Source: JBDRMN01 sp043812055
GTDB lineage: Bacteria; Patescibacteriota; Gracilibacteria; JAHISY01
Direction: 5' to 3'
Assembly (NCBI GenBank): GCA_043812055.1
Contig: JBDRMN010000011.1
Coordinates: 1-34,982 of the forward strand
Length of the DNA: 34,982 nt
Shown: positions 21,523 to 29,413 of the stretch, piece by piece
Numbering within the stretch: the first letter of the stretch is position 1
How the letters are laid out: every line of letters starts with the position of its first letter
Position numbers and translations under genes: made by a program
The notes under the pieces: generated by a model
What the model was told of the DNA's origin: nothing
Databases searched by the model: none
What the model saw: only the letters and a program-made list of their open reading frames with translations

Positions 21523-23037
21523 TTAGTGTTTAAAACCCCGTACTCCGGAAAAGACCATGGCGATGTTCGCCGCATCAGCAGCGCGGATTACTTCCCGGTC
21601 GCGGATTGAGCCGCCCGGCTGGATAATCGCGGTAACTCCCGCTGCAGCAGCGGCCTCTACACCATCCGGAAAAGGAAAGAAGGCGTCACTGGCCAGTACG
21701 CTCCCCGAAGCTCGGCTGCCAGCCTTGGCTGCGGCAATCTCGACCGCATCGACACGGGCAGTCTGACCGGCGCCGATTCCGACTGCTATTTCGTTTTTGG
21801 CTAATACAATGGCGTTACTTTTGGCGTGCTTACAGATGTTTGCAGCGAAGATAAGGTCACGCAATTGCTCCGCAGTTGGTGAGCGTTTACTGACAACTTT
21901 CAAATCTTTTACCGTGACCACCCGTGTATCCCGTTTCTGCACGAGTACTCCCCCACCGATTTTCTTGAGATCAATTTCAGCAGGATTATTTTTGAAGTCG
22001 CCAATCGCGAGCAGACGCAGATTTTTTTTCTTTGCCAGAATTTTTAACGCCGCTGAGTCAAAATCCGGGGCGATAATTACTTCCATGAAAAGCGGTCGGA
22101 TGGTTGTCGCACAGGCTTTATTCACAGTCCGATTCAGGGCAATGATGCCACCGAAGGGAGATTTTTTGTCCGCATCCAAGGCTTTCTGTAGTGCTTTCTC
22201 GATCTTGCTGCTACTTGCTACTCCGCAGGGATTGGCGTGTTTGACCACCGCGACAGTCGGCGCAGTGAAATCAAAAGGAATCCGAATCGCGTAATCCGCG
22301 TCCATCAAGTTATTGAAACTCAGCTCTTTGCCTTGCAGTACTTCCGCATTTGCTACGCAGGCTTTGCCGTTGCCGACTTCGTGATAGAGGAAAGCCTCCT
22401 GATGCGGGTTCTCGCCGTAGCGCAGCTTGTACATGAATTCGAAAACTGGTAGCGGATTCTCCGCGCCGAGAAATTCAGCAATGAGGTAATCGTACTTGTG
22501 TGTCTGAGTGAAAGTTGCCGCGGCCAGCTCTTTCCGTTCGGCGAGATTCAGTGCATTACCCCGGAGTTTCTCCGCAACTTCGCCGTACTGACCGGGGTCG
22601 GAAACCACGATAACCCGTTCGAAGTTCTTGGCCGCTGCTCGGAGTAAAGCCACCCCGCCAATGTCGACTTCTTCGATGGCTTCGGCTTCCTCGACCTCCT
22701 TTTTCGAAATTGTTTTGGCGAAGGGGTAAAGATTTACGCAGACGAGATCGATTTTTTTGATCGCGTGTTTCCTTAGCTCAGTAGCACTTTTCTGATCTCC
22801 CCGGGCCAGAATCCCGCCGAAAACTTTCGGATGCAAAGTTTTCACCCGTCCACCGAGGATTTCCGGGAAACCGGTGAGATCGGCAACTTCCGTTACTGGA
22901 ATTTTCTGCTTTCGCAAAAGTGCCGCGGTGCCTCCAGTCGAAATAAGCTCAAAACCGAGTTTTCGGAGTTGCCGAGCGAATTCAGTGATTCCGCTTTTGT
23001 CCGAAACGGAAAGGAGAGCAGTTTTTTTCGTTGTCAA
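21523..23037 (-). CDS. purH: Bifunctional AICAR transformylase/IMP cyclohydrolase (PurH)
   Basis: PurH carries out the last two steps of IMP synthesis: formylation of AICAR with 10-formyl-THF and ring closure. The N-terminal cyclohydrolase domain has LLSVSDKSGITEFARQL, STGGTAALL and GGRVKTLHPKVFGGILAR; the transformylase domain has MYKLRYGENPHQEA near 207, VAVVKHANPCGVAS near 264 and DAFFPFPDGVEAAAAAGVTAIIQPGGSIRD near the end. Full length at 504 residues. The start is TTG (minus 23037); no ATG is near. It lies behind a structured leader and two possible promoters. No other purine gene is in the window. Confidence 0.96.
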   Translation of the reverse strand: MTTKKTALLSVSDKSGITEFARQLRKLGFELISTGGTAALLRKQKIPVTEVADLTGFPEILGGRVKTLHPKVFGGILARGDQKSATELRKHAIKKIDLVCVNLYPFAKTISKKEVEEAEAIEEVDIGGVALLRAAAKNFERVIVVSDPGQYGEVAEKLRGNALNLAERKELAAATFTQTHKYDYLIAEFLGAENPLPVFEFMYKLRYGENPHQEAFLYHEVGNGKACVANAEVLQGKELSFNNLMDADYAIRIPFDFTAPTVAVVKHANPCGVASSSKIEKALQKALDADKKSPFGGIIALNRTVNKACATTIRPLFMEVIIAPDFDSAALKILAKKKNLRLLAIGDFKNNPAEIDLKKIGGGVLVQKRDTRVVTVKDLKVVSKRSPTAEQLRDLIFAANICKHAKSNAIVLAKNEIAVGIGAGQTARVDAVEIAAAKAGSRASGSVLASDAFFPFPDGVEAAAAAGVTAIIQPGGSIRDREVIRAADAANIAMVFSGVRGFKH

Positions 23038-23057
23038 ACGGATAAAGAACGGGAGGT

Positions 23058-23066
23058 ATTTTAGCA
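23058..23066 (-). promoter_or_regulatory. Extended -10 box before purH
   Basis: Minus-strand TGCTAAAAT, the same extended -10 as at the 157 and 33491 genes. Transcription would start near 23051 and leave a 14-base leader. No -35 is apparent. It is a second, closer promoter candidate for purH. Confidence 0.4.
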
Positions 23067-23234
23067 GAATTGAAAGAGTGTGAGGAGAGGATCCGAAAAG
23101 GAGGGTTAAACAGATCCTCTCGACAGGCGGGAACGCTTTGCCTGCCCGGAGCTAACTAACTCCGACTCACGCTTTCTCGAGTTTCAAGTTTTTGAAAGTC
23201 GGAAGAGCGTGACCAAAGCCAGAAATAACACCGG
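23067..23234 (-). ncRNA. Candidate structured purH leader or small RNA
   Basis: This segment lies between a strong minus-strand promoter (23241-23269) and purH. It can form several strong helices: GAGAGGATC/GATCCTCTC (23085-23093 with 23113-23121), CAGGC/GCCTG (23124-23144), CGGAG/CTCCG (23147-23164), and two interleaved 7-bp pairings, TCCGACT 23161-23167 with AGTCGGA 23197-23203 and TCACGCT 23167-23173 with AGCGTGA 23206-23212, in pseudoknot order, with a small TTTCAA/TTGAAA hairpin between. I cannot match it to the purine, ZTP or THF riboswitches. It may be a new regulatory leader, a free small RNA or only repeat debris. Confidence 0.35.
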
Positions 23235-23240
23235 GAAGAT

Positions 23241-23269
23241 ATTGTACGTATAAAAAAGTTTGTTGTCAA
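23241..23269 (-). promoter_or_regulatory. Strong minus-strand promoter upstream of purH
   Basis: TTGACA (23269-23264), 17 bases, TACAAT (23246-23241), the best sigma-70-like match among the minus-strand promoters here. Expected start near 23234, so almost 200 bases of leader precede the purH start codon. Confidence 0.65.
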
Positions 23270-23275
23270 AAAAGG

Positions 23276-23321
23276 TGGAACGAGGGGCAGAGCTCAATAA
23301 ATTGAGAAATTGAGTTACCAC
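23276..23321. repeat. Stem-loop with alternative pairings
   Basis: CGAGGGG pairs with CCCCTCG and, inside, CTCAAT pairs with ATTGAG. On the minus strand an overlapping GGTGG/CCACC pairing is followed by TTTTTT, which could end a minus-strand transcript just before the promoter at 23241-23269. The two outer pairings exclude each other. Confidence 0.45.
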
Positions 23322-23362
23322 CCCTCGGGTGATTTACGGGGGCGTGGGATGCTTTTACCTAG

Positions 23363-23626
23363 GTGGTTCCGATACAACGAGGAAGCTATGGAGTCGAGAT
23401 AAACGATTCCTGTTCCCCTTCGGATCCACTTTTTCAGAACTACGATCCTGTTGCCTCACCCGCGTTTCACCAAGTTTTTCAGGCTTTATTGTCTTTTCCT
23501 TTCCTTTTGGTTTTAGTCTCTTCCGTTATTCGATGGCATCGTCTTTTTTTGATAATCGCATTGATCTTTCCCTTTTTGCCGTCTTTTTTTGCGCCCAATG
23601 TCTTCTCCTTTCCGGTTGAGTTTTAA
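23363..23626 (+). CDS. Possible small membrane protein
   Basis: An 87-residue frame starting at GTG directly after an in-frame stop. Residues 38-80 form two hydrophobic stretches (FQALLSFPFLLVLVSSVI and LFLIIALIFPFLPSFF) separated by RWHR, so a two-helix membrane protein is plausible. The N-terminal part (YGVEINDSCSPSDPLFQNYDPVAS) is polar. No family is recognised and no promoter is seen. The pyrimidine-rich DNA would give hydrophobic translations by chance, so this is uncertain; no better explanation for 23330-23640 was found on either strand. Confidence 0.3.
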   Translation: MVPIQRGSYGVEINDSCSPSDPLFQNYDPVASPAFHQVFQALLSFPFLLVLVSSVIRWHRLFLIIALIFPFLPSFFAPNVFSFPVEF

Positions 23627-23720
23627 AGCCTGCCAACCAAGTGATTAGCAAGCTTGTTTAAAGAAAACAACTTCTAACCAAAACGGTTGGAGGAGGATTT
23701 TACCCTTTTGTAAACAAAAA

Positions 23721-24851
23721 TCAAGTTCGTAAAATTCCCCGATAAACCGCCAGTGTTTCCTCGGCCATGCGCTGCCAGCTGAATTCGGCGGCGCGGCGTA
23801 GTCCCCGTTCGCGTAAATTCTGGCGTAAAGCTTCGTCATTCCAGGTCCGATCGAGTGAAGTGGCTATTTCGCTGCGATTTCGCGGATCGAAAAAAACCGC
23901 ATTACCCTCGCCACAGACTTCCGGAATCGAGCTGACGTTACTAACGGCGACCGGGATACCACAGGCCATCGCCTCGAGCGGGGGCAGGCCGAAACCTTCG
24001 TAGAAGCTCGGCAGGACAAAAACCCGAGCATTTTGGTAGAGCTGCAGCAGATCTTCGTCACTTACCAAGCCGGTAAAGACGACAGTATTCTCGAGGTGAT
24101 TTTTTTCGACGGCGGCGTAAACTTCCGGAGCGTAGATCGGATCAGGTCGCCCGGTGATGACGAGCTGTCCAGTAAAATTATTTTTAGTAGTCAACTCCCC
24201 CACGGCATCAATCAGGCCGACGATATTTTTGTGATCACGCCAGACACCCGTGTAGAGCAGGTAGCCGTTGCGGATATCCCACTTTTTGCGGAGTTGCTGG
24301 CGGGAGAGATCGGTGATCGCTCCGGGTTTAAATTCCTTCCCAACACCGTTTCTGATCACTTCAATTTTCTCTGCGGGAGTCTGGAGCAGGTCTCGTAAAT
24401 CCTTCTTCGTATTTTCGCTCACGGCGATCAAACGACTGGCGTGCCGGACGGCTTTGCGGAGGACGAGATTGTAAGCGAAGCGGTGGATAAATTTCGTCAT
24501 CTTCTTACCCGGGAAAAAGGAGAGTGTGAGATCGTGGATCGTAACGACTGATTTTTGGCGGTACAGCAGCGGCGCGTTGAAATGGGTGAAATGCATCAGG
24601 TCGAGATGCTCATGCTTTAGCGCGGAAAGGAATTTAGTTTGCTCAGCAAAGGAATAGTGCGGAGCATCTACTTTCACCGCTCGAAAATTATCCTTCAGAG
24701 GTTTGAAAAACTCGAATTCCACTGGGTTCAAAAAACAAACATACTCGTTAGCATCATCGAGCTTCGCCAGATGGCGGACGAGCTCGAAAACGTAGCGGCC
24801 AATCCCGGTGAAGCCGCTCGAGTACATTCTGGCATCAATGCCGATTTTCAT
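23721..24851 (-). CDS. GT4-type glycosyltransferase (group 1), second copy
   Basis: A 376-residue GT-B enzyme of family 4. Landmarks are MKIGIDARMYSSGFTGIGRYVFEL at the start, HFTHFNAPLLYRQKSVVTIHDLT near 93-115, YTGVWRDHKNIVGLIDAV near 199 and the donor-binding EGFGLPPLEAMACGIPVAVSNVSSIPEV near 284. It resembles the mannosyl/rhamnosyl-transferase type subgroup and is probably involved in cell-surface glycan assembly. It is complete and starts at ATG 24851 directly after an AAGGTT-type repeat. It is related to, but not a duplicate of, the gene at 157. Confidence 0.92.
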   Translation of the reverse strand: MKIGIDARMYSSGFTGIGRYVFELVRHLAKLDDANEYVCFLNPVEFEFFKPLKDNFRAVKVDAPHYSFAEQTKFLSALKHEHLDLMHFTHFNAPLLYRQKSVVTIHDLTLSFFPGKKMTKFIHRFAYNLVLRKAVRHASRLIAVSENTKKDLRDLLQTPAEKIEVIRNGVGKEFKPGAITDLSRQQLRKKWDIRNGYLLYTGVWRDHKNIVGLIDAVGELTTKNNFTGQLVITGRPDPIYAPEVYAAVEKNHLENTVVFTGLVSDEDLLQLYQNARVFVLPSFYEGFGLPPLEAMACGIPVAVSNVSSIPEVCGEGNAVFFDPRNRSEIATSLDRTWNDEALRQNLRERGLRRAAEFSWQRMAEETLAVYRGILRT

Positions 24852-24899
24852 AAGAAGGTTCTTAAGGTGTCTAAGGTTCTTAAGGTTGATAAGGTTGCG
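24852..24899. repeat. AAGGTT tandem repeat upstream of the GT gene
   Basis: Units such as AAGGTTCTT, AAGGTGTCT and AAGGTTGAT repeat in 9-base steps. The same unit, in frame, encodes the K-V-S/E tails of L4 (8934-8996), L22 (11172-11217) and L29 (12911-12955). Confidence 0.7.
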
Positions 24900-24956
24900 A
24901 GGTCTTGAGAGATATTAAGAGATATTGGGAGGGGCTGCTTAGTCATTGATCATTCG

Positions 24957-24987
24957 CCTACGCCTTCGGCTATGGCGGGCAAGCTGC
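24957..24987. repeat. CCGCC/GGCGG-type palindromic repeat
   Basis: CGCCTACGCCTTCGGC followed by TATGGCGGGCAAGC, a copy of the dispersed palindrome, in the gap between the glycosyltransferase and ZIP genes. Confidence 0.6.
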
Positions 24988-25008
24988 TCACTGGTAACCG
25001 TTAAAAAG

Positions 25009-25743
25009 CTACCCTGGGAAAAGTTGATTGATCCCAAAAATCAGAAGGATTCCCAGGAACAAAAAGACAAGATTGAACTTGGTCCTACTGCGGTGTGTTT
25101 CCGGCAGTAAGTCAGAAAGAGTGATATAGAGCAACGTGCCTGCGGAAAAAGCGAGACCAATCCCAATTTGGCTTTCCGAAACATTTCTGAGTAGTGGAAG
25201 CAAAACGGCAGCCAGCGGTGTCGTCGCGGCGACGGCAAAAATCCACCAGAACTTTCCGTTTTTCTGGTTGTGGCAAATCAGCGTGTGCAGGATGCCGCCA
25301 GCCGGAAGCTTGTGCAGGATGATTCCGAGAGTGATCAGCCAGCCCAAGGTTGGATCGGCCATGAAGGAAAAAACAATAATTACCCCGTCAAAAAAGGAAT
25401 GAATTCCCATGCCGAGAGCCGCCAGCGGTCCGAGCGTGTGATTCTCACAATCTTCGTGAGAACTGTCGGGACAGCTGTGGAGATAGAGGAAGTGCTCAAG
25501 GATGAAGAAAAACACTACTCCGGCGAAAACTGCCAGAAAAGCATATTCCCCACCCATTGCGATTGATTCCGGCAGGACGTGGGCGAAAGTAACGGCGAGC
25601 ATTGCCCCACTGGCAAACGCAATCACCGGGCCGGAGTGGTGAGCGATGAAGTGGGAGAGTTTATGTGAAAGCACGCCGCCCGAGAGGAAAGCTAGTGCCC
25701 CTAGGATAGTTGCAGCGAAGATAGGAAGTGATTCAGCAAACAT
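25009..25743 (-). CDS. ZIP family metal transporter
   Basis: ZIP proteins bring Zn2+ or other divalent metals into the cytoplasm. The 244-residue protein has about eight membrane helices. The two metal-site helices carry HSFFDG at residues 115-120 and HKLPAG at 144-149, the usual H...D and H..P.G patterns. A His/Cys-rich cytoplasmic loop (HSCPDSSHEDCENH, 89-102) precedes them and could bind metal. It starts at ATG 25743 and lies in the same direction as RNase Y but behind a terminator. Confidence 0.9.
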   Translation of the reverse strand: MFAESLPIFAATILGALAFLSGGVLSHKLSHFIAHHSGPVIAFASGAMLAVTFAHVLPESIAMGGEYAFLAVFAGVVFFFILEHFLYLHSCPDSSHEDCENHTLGPLAALGMGIHSFFDGVIIVFSFMADPTLGWLITLGIILHKLPAGGILHTLICHNQKNGKFWWIFAVAATTPLAAVLLPLLRNVSESQIGIGLAFSAGTLLYITLSDLLPETHRSRTKFNLVFLFLGILLIFGINQLFPG

Positions 25744-25850
25744 AAAAGTATTGGAATGTTCTAGATGTTCTAAGTGTTCAAATGTGCCGTCTCTCTCGAT
25801 CCTGCTTACATCAACTTACTCGATTTCAACATTTAGAACAATCAAAACAA

Positions 25851-25883
25851 CCCCGCACCTTTTTACCTAAAAAAGGTGCGGGG
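25851..25883. terminator. Rho-independent terminator after rny
   Basis: CCCCGCACCTTTTT and AAAAAGGTGCGGGG form a 14-bp stem with a short loop. On the minus strand it lies 18 bases past the rny stop and is followed by TTGTTTTGATTG. The A/T part of the stem makes it usable in both directions. Confidence 0.8.
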
Positions 25884-25901
25884 GATAGAACAATTTGAAC
25901 G

Positions 25902-27488
25902 CTACTTTGCTAATTCCTCCGCTCGCGTTTCCCGGATCACATTCACCTTGATCTGGCCCGGGTAAGTCATCTCGCTCTCAATCTTGCTGGAGATATCTTT
26001 GGCGAGTTTGTGGGCAGCGAGGTCGTCGATTTCCTCCGGTTTCACGATCACGCGCACTTCCCGACCGGCCTGGATCGCGTAGGCATTGGCCACACCGGTA
26101 AAGGATTTGGAAATGTTTTCCAGCTCTTCGAGGCGTTTGATGTAGGCTTCCAGACTTTCCCGGCGAGCACCGGGTCGACTACCGGAAATGGCGTCGGAAA
26201 CCTGGACAATGATGTCTGTCATTGACTCAATCGGCACGTCTTCGTGGTGAGCCTCGACCGCGTGGACGATTTCTTCGGGTAATTTGAATTTCCGTAAAAT
26301 GTTCGCACCGATCACCGCATGAGGTCCCTCGATCTCATGATCCACTGCTTTGCCAATGTCGTGGAGCAGGCAAGCGGTTTTCACCGCCTTCACGTCAGCA
26401 CCCAGTTCACTGGCGATTGCACTTCCCAGCCAGACCGATTCAGCAGAATGTTTGAGGATATTTTGTCCGTAACTCGTCCGGAAACGGAGGCGGCCGATCA
26501 GCTTAATAAGGTTCGGGTGCAAACCAACCACGCCGGTTTCCACTACCAACTTCTCACCCCACTCCTGCATCAGCTTCTGAGTGTCTTCGTCCGCTTTCTT
26601 TACCGCTTCCTCAATCCGGGCCGGATGGATCCGTCCATCGGCGATTAACTTTTCGAGAGCAGTCTTGGCGATATACCGGCGTACCAGATCGAAACCAGAG
26701 ATCAGTACGGCTCCCGGGGTGTCGTCGACGATCACATCCACACCGGTGGCCATTTCGAAAGCGGTGATATTCCGTCCCTCACGGCCGATGATGCGGCCCT
26801 TGAGATCATCACTGGGCAGGGGTACGAGTGTGACGGTGGATTCGGAAGTGACTTCCTGGGCGAGGCGCTGAATGGACTGGGCGATGATTTTGTTCGCCTT
26901 TTTGTCAGCTTCCTGTTTGGCTTTGGCCTCACCTTCTTTGACCTTTTTCGCGATCTCCGCCTCGTTGTCTTTTTCCACTTGGGCGAACAACTGTCCGCGG
27001 GCTTCCTCACGAGAGAGTTTGGCAATCTCCTCAAGCTTGCCTTTGCATTCATCGCGGAATTTCTCCGCCTTCACTTTGAGTTCCTCGATTTCTTTGCCTT
27101 TCTGCTCAAGCTCCGTTTTCTGCTTCTCGAGATTTTCGGTTTTGCTGTCCAGGTTGTTTTCCTTGGCGATGATGCGCGCCTCGACTTCGTCCAGCTTGCT
27201 CTTGATCTCCTTTTCTTCCTTTTTTGCATCGGCGACGATTTTATCTGCCTTGGTGTGAGCTTTTTCAGCTTCCTTACGGGCGTCTTCGAGAGTCTGGTGA
27301 GCCTTTTGGTCGGCTTCCTGAGCATGCTTACCGGCTTCCCGCGCCCGCTGATCGGCGTCCTCAATGATCTTTTTGGCCTTTTTGCTGGCGTCTTCCGCTT
27401 CCTTTTTGAATTTCGTCGAAGCTACAAAAAAACCACCAGCTCCGCCAGCTACTAATCCCAGGAGGATTAAAAGAAGTGTGCTATCCAT
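25902..27488 (-). CDS. rny: Ribonuclease Y
   Basis: RNase Y is a membrane-bound endonuclease that starts mRNA decay. The 528 residues show an N-terminal membrane helix (LLLILLGLVAGGAGGFFV, 4-22), a long charged coiled coil to about 190, a KH domain with GRIIGREGRNITAFE near 232-246, and an HD domain with LLHDIGKAVDHE near 373-384. The full family layout is present. A CAGGGG/CCCCTG hairpin on the minus strand (27493-27520) ends four bases before the ATG and might limit initiation. Confidence 0.97.
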   Translation of the reverse strand: MDSTLLLILLGLVAGGAGGFFVASTKFKKEAEDASKKAKKIIEDADQRAREAGKHAQEADQKAHQTLEDARKEAEKAHTKADKIVADAKKEEKEIKSKLDEVEARIIAKENNLDSKTENLEKQKTELEQKGKEIEELKVKAEKFRDECKGKLEEIAKLSREEARGQLFAQVEKDNEAEIAKKVKEGEAKAKQEADKKANKIIAQSIQRLAQEVTSESTVTLVPLPSDDLKGRIIGREGRNITAFEMATGVDVIVDDTPGAVLISGFDLVRRYIAKTALEKLIADGRIHPARIEEAVKKADEDTQKLMQEWGEKLVVETGVVGLHPNLIKLIGRLRFRTSYGQNILKHSAESVWLGSAIASELGADVKAVKTACLLHDIGKAVDHEIEGPHAVIGANILRKFKLPEEIVHAVEAHHEDVPIESMTDIIVQVSDAISGSRPGARRESLEAYIKRLEELENISKSFTGVANAYAIQAGREVRVIVKPEEIDDLAAHKLAKDISSKIESEMTYPGQIKVNVIRETRAEELAK

Positions 27489-27492
27489 TTTT

Positions 27493-27520
27493 CAGGGGGG
27501 TTAAAATTACACGGCCCCTG
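27493..27520 (-). promoter_or_regulatory. Hairpin directly before the rny start codon
   Basis: Minus-strand CAGGGG and CCCCTG enclose 16 bases, and only AAAA separates the hairpin from the ATG at 27488. It may control translation of RNase Y, which in several bacteria is kept at a set level. No further signal is seen in 27521-27800 apart from AT-rich intergenic sequence. Confidence 0.35.
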
Positions 27521-27819
27521 AGCAGTCTACGGGTCTACATTCGCAAAAAATGCACTCTCAAAAGCAACTTTTGGACGGTTTCTGAGACAGCTTTGGAGGA
27601 CATTCTTAGTTTCAATATTGTAGGATCGTTCGTACTTGCTCGAGGGAACGAATCGGCTTTAATAAGCTAAAACGCAGTTATTTTAACAGAGCTTTTGTTC
27701 TGCGGCAAATGGTTCTTGTCTAATTTCCAATAACCAAATTCCAAATCCCAAATAAGCACCAAATTCGAAAGCTTCGGTGAGCATGAGGTAGATTAGTGCT
27801 TAGAATTTATTTGAAAATT

Positions 27820-27852
27820 GCCCGCCCGCCGTAGCCTTGGCGAAGGCGGGGT
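27820..27852. repeat. CCGCC/GGCGG-type palindromic repeat
   Basis: CCCGCCCGCCGTAGCC followed by TTGGCGAAGGCGGGGTGC. It lies 26 bases downstream of the 3' end of the tRNA-Arg. Confidence 0.6.
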
Positions 27853-27878
27853 GCTTGGATATTGGAAATTTGTAACGT

Positions 27879-27955
27879 TGGCGTCCCCGGTGCGAATCGA
27901 ACGCACAACCTGCAGCTTAGAAGGCTGCTGCTCTATCCAGTTGAGCTACGGGGAC
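27879..27955 (-). tRNA. tRNA-Arg(TCT)
   Basis: On the minus strand the acceptor GTCCCCG pairs with CGGGGAC; D-arm AGCTCAACTGGATAGAGC; anticodon stem GCAGC/GCTGC around CTTCTAA with anticodon TCT; T-arm TGCG-TTCGATT-CGCA. Encoded CCA is at 27879-27881. It lies alone between rny and ruvB, on the opposite strand to ruvB. Confidence 0.95.
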
Positions 27956-27990
27956 GTGGTACTATGGCGCTGTAGTGACTTCGAGCTGCA

Positions 27991-28092
27991 TAGTCCGCCG
28001 ACTTGTCCGCCGTAGCCTCGGCAAAGGCGGAAGCTCGACTTGTCCACCGTAGCCTTGGCGTAGGTGGAAGAGCGAAGGCGGAAGCTACGGGA
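27991..28092. repeat. Tandem cluster of CCGCC/GGCGG palindromic repeats
   Basis: At least two adjacent copies: CCGCCGTAGCCTCGGC with AAAGGCGGAAGC, and CCACCGTAGCCTTGGCG with TAGGTGGAAGAG. In the second copy both arms changed together (CCGCC to CCACC and GGCGG to GGTGG), which preserves pairing. It fills the gap between the tRNA-Arg and ruvB. Confidence 0.65.
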
Positions 28093-28118
28093 ACACGCGG
28101 GGATTTTAGCATGCGTTT

Positions 28119-28127
28119 TGCTAAACT
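28119..28127 (+). promoter_or_regulatory. Extended -10 box of ruvB, leaderless arrangement
   Basis: TGCTAAACT, with six bases (CCGGGG) between the hexamer and the GTG start at 28134. This is the same geometry as at the genes at 157 and 1380. Confidence 0.5.
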
Positions 28128-28133
28128 CCGGGG

Positions 28134-29183
28134 GTGATTGAGCGTGACAAAAGAAGTTCGCCTAAAAAGAAACGAGTCGTTTCCTCTTCGGCAGAAAACG
28201 ATGAGCTGGCGAAGTTTGACCACTCCTTGCGGCCGAGGTCTTTCGCGGAATATATCGGGCAGTCGGATCTGAAAAAAAATCTGCACGTCTTCCTCACGGC
28301 GACGAAGCAACGATCTGAACCGCTTGAGCACACGCTCTTTTACGGACCGCCGGGATTGGGTAAGACTACACTTGCCCATGTCTTGGCGAACGAATTGGGC
28401 GTTAACCTGAAAATAACGAGTGGCCCGGCACTCGAGCGTCCCGGAGATTTGGCCGCGATTCTGACGAACCTGCAACCTCGCGATCTACTTTTCATCGACG
28501 AGATTCACCGGCTGCGAACAGTAGTGGAGGAAGTGCTTTATTCGGCGATGGAAGACTTCGCGATTGATCTGGTGCTCGGCAAAGGTCCGTCGGCGAAAAC
28601 GATGCGCCTGAGTGTCCCGCCCTTTACCTTGGTCGGAGCGACCACCCGTTACTCCGGACTCTCGGCTCCGCTGCGGGACCGTTTCGGCTCGGTTTGCCGG
28701 CTAAGTTTCTATACTCCCGAGGAAATCGAGCAGATTTTGCATCGTTCCGCTTCCCTACTAAAAATCGAGCTAGAAAAAGTCGCGGCCCGGAGACTCGCTG
28801 GCTGTACCCGCGCAACTCCCCGGATCGCCAACCGACTACTGCGCCGCATGCGCGATTTTGCCGAAGTGAATCATTCCGGAAAAATTACTGAGGAAGTAGT
28901 CGAAAAAAGTTTGCAGGCCTTGGGAGTCGACGAATTCGGGCTCGATGCGCATGATCGAAGAATTCTCGAAACTTTGATCAAAAAGTTCGGCGGTGGACCG
29001 GTGGGACTAAACACCCTCGCCGCAGCAACAAGCGAGGAAGAAGAAACGATTGAGGCGGTAATTGAGCCGTTTTTGATCCAGCTTGGTTTCATTTCTCGCA
29101 CTCCCCGCGGACGGGTGGCGACTGAAAAAGCGTGGAAACATTTGGGCTTGGAGTATCCGAGTGATCCGAAATTGGAACTATAA
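28134..29183 (+). CDS. ruvB: Holliday junction branch-migration ATPase RuvB
   Basis: RuvB hexamers drive branch migration with RuvA. The 349 residues include an N-terminal Lys/Ser extension, LRPRSFAEYIGQ near 32-43, Walker A GPPGLGKTT at 71-79, Walker B LLFIDEIHRL near 118-127, the sensor/arginine-finger part GATTRYSGLSAPLRDRFG near 164-181, and the winged-helix end FISRTPRGRVATEKAWKHLG. Start GTG is supported by the -10 spacing. ruvA and ruvC are not adjacent. Confidence 0.97.
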   Translation: MIERDKRSSPKKKRVVSSSAENDELAKFDHSLRPRSFAEYIGQSDLKKNLHVFLTATKQRSEPLEHTLFYGPPGLGKTTLAHVLANELGVNLKITSGPALERPGDLAAILTNLQPRDLLFIDEIHRLRTVVEEVLYSAMEDFAIDLVLGKGPSAKTMRLSVPPFTLVGATTRYSGLSAPLRDRFGSVCRLSFYTPEEIEQILHRSASLLKIELEKVAARRLAGCTRATPRIANRLLRRMRDFAEVNHSGKITEEVVEKSLQALGVDEFGLDAHDRRILETLIKKFGGGPVGLNTLAAATSEEEETIEAVIEPFLIQLGFISRTPRGRVATEKAWKHLGLEYPSDPKLEL

Positions 29184-29338
29184 GTCTCTATTTTGTACAT
29201 CGTCCTTTTCAAACCACAAGATTTAGCGCAAAATACGGACAATTTCTAATTTCTAAAAGATTTCCAATCTTTCAATGCTTTAATTTTTAAGCGAATTTAA
29301 TTCGAAAGCCGTTTAAAAAATTGGGAAATTAAGACATT

Positions 29339-29368
29339 TCCGCCAGAGGCGGATGAGCCTGTGGCTCA
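29339..29368 (+). repeat. 30-bp double-hairpin repeat before nrdR
   Basis: TCCGCC-AGA-GGCGGA followed by TGAGCC-TGT-GGCTCA. Stems are identical to the other copies while both loops differ. It is flanked by imperfect copies of CGTTTAAAAAATTGGGAAATTAAG, so the site has a tandemly repeated AT-rich surrounding. Confidence 0.85.
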
Positions 29369-29413
29369 GAGAATCGTTTAAAAATTGAAAATTAAGAATT
29401 TAAAATTAATCGT

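Noticed and set aside
23067..23330. tmRNA, 6S RNA, SRP RNA or T-box at the purH upstream region
   Set aside because: No tag reading frame with tRNA-like ends, no long closing stem of 6S RNA, no SRP tetraloop motif and no proper T-box GGGTGGNACCGCG with following terminator could be found; GGTGGAAC alone is too short.
26872..27455. Long plus-strand ORFs opposite rny
   Set aside because: They are mirror frames of the Lys/Glu-rich coiled-coil coding sequence of RNase Y.
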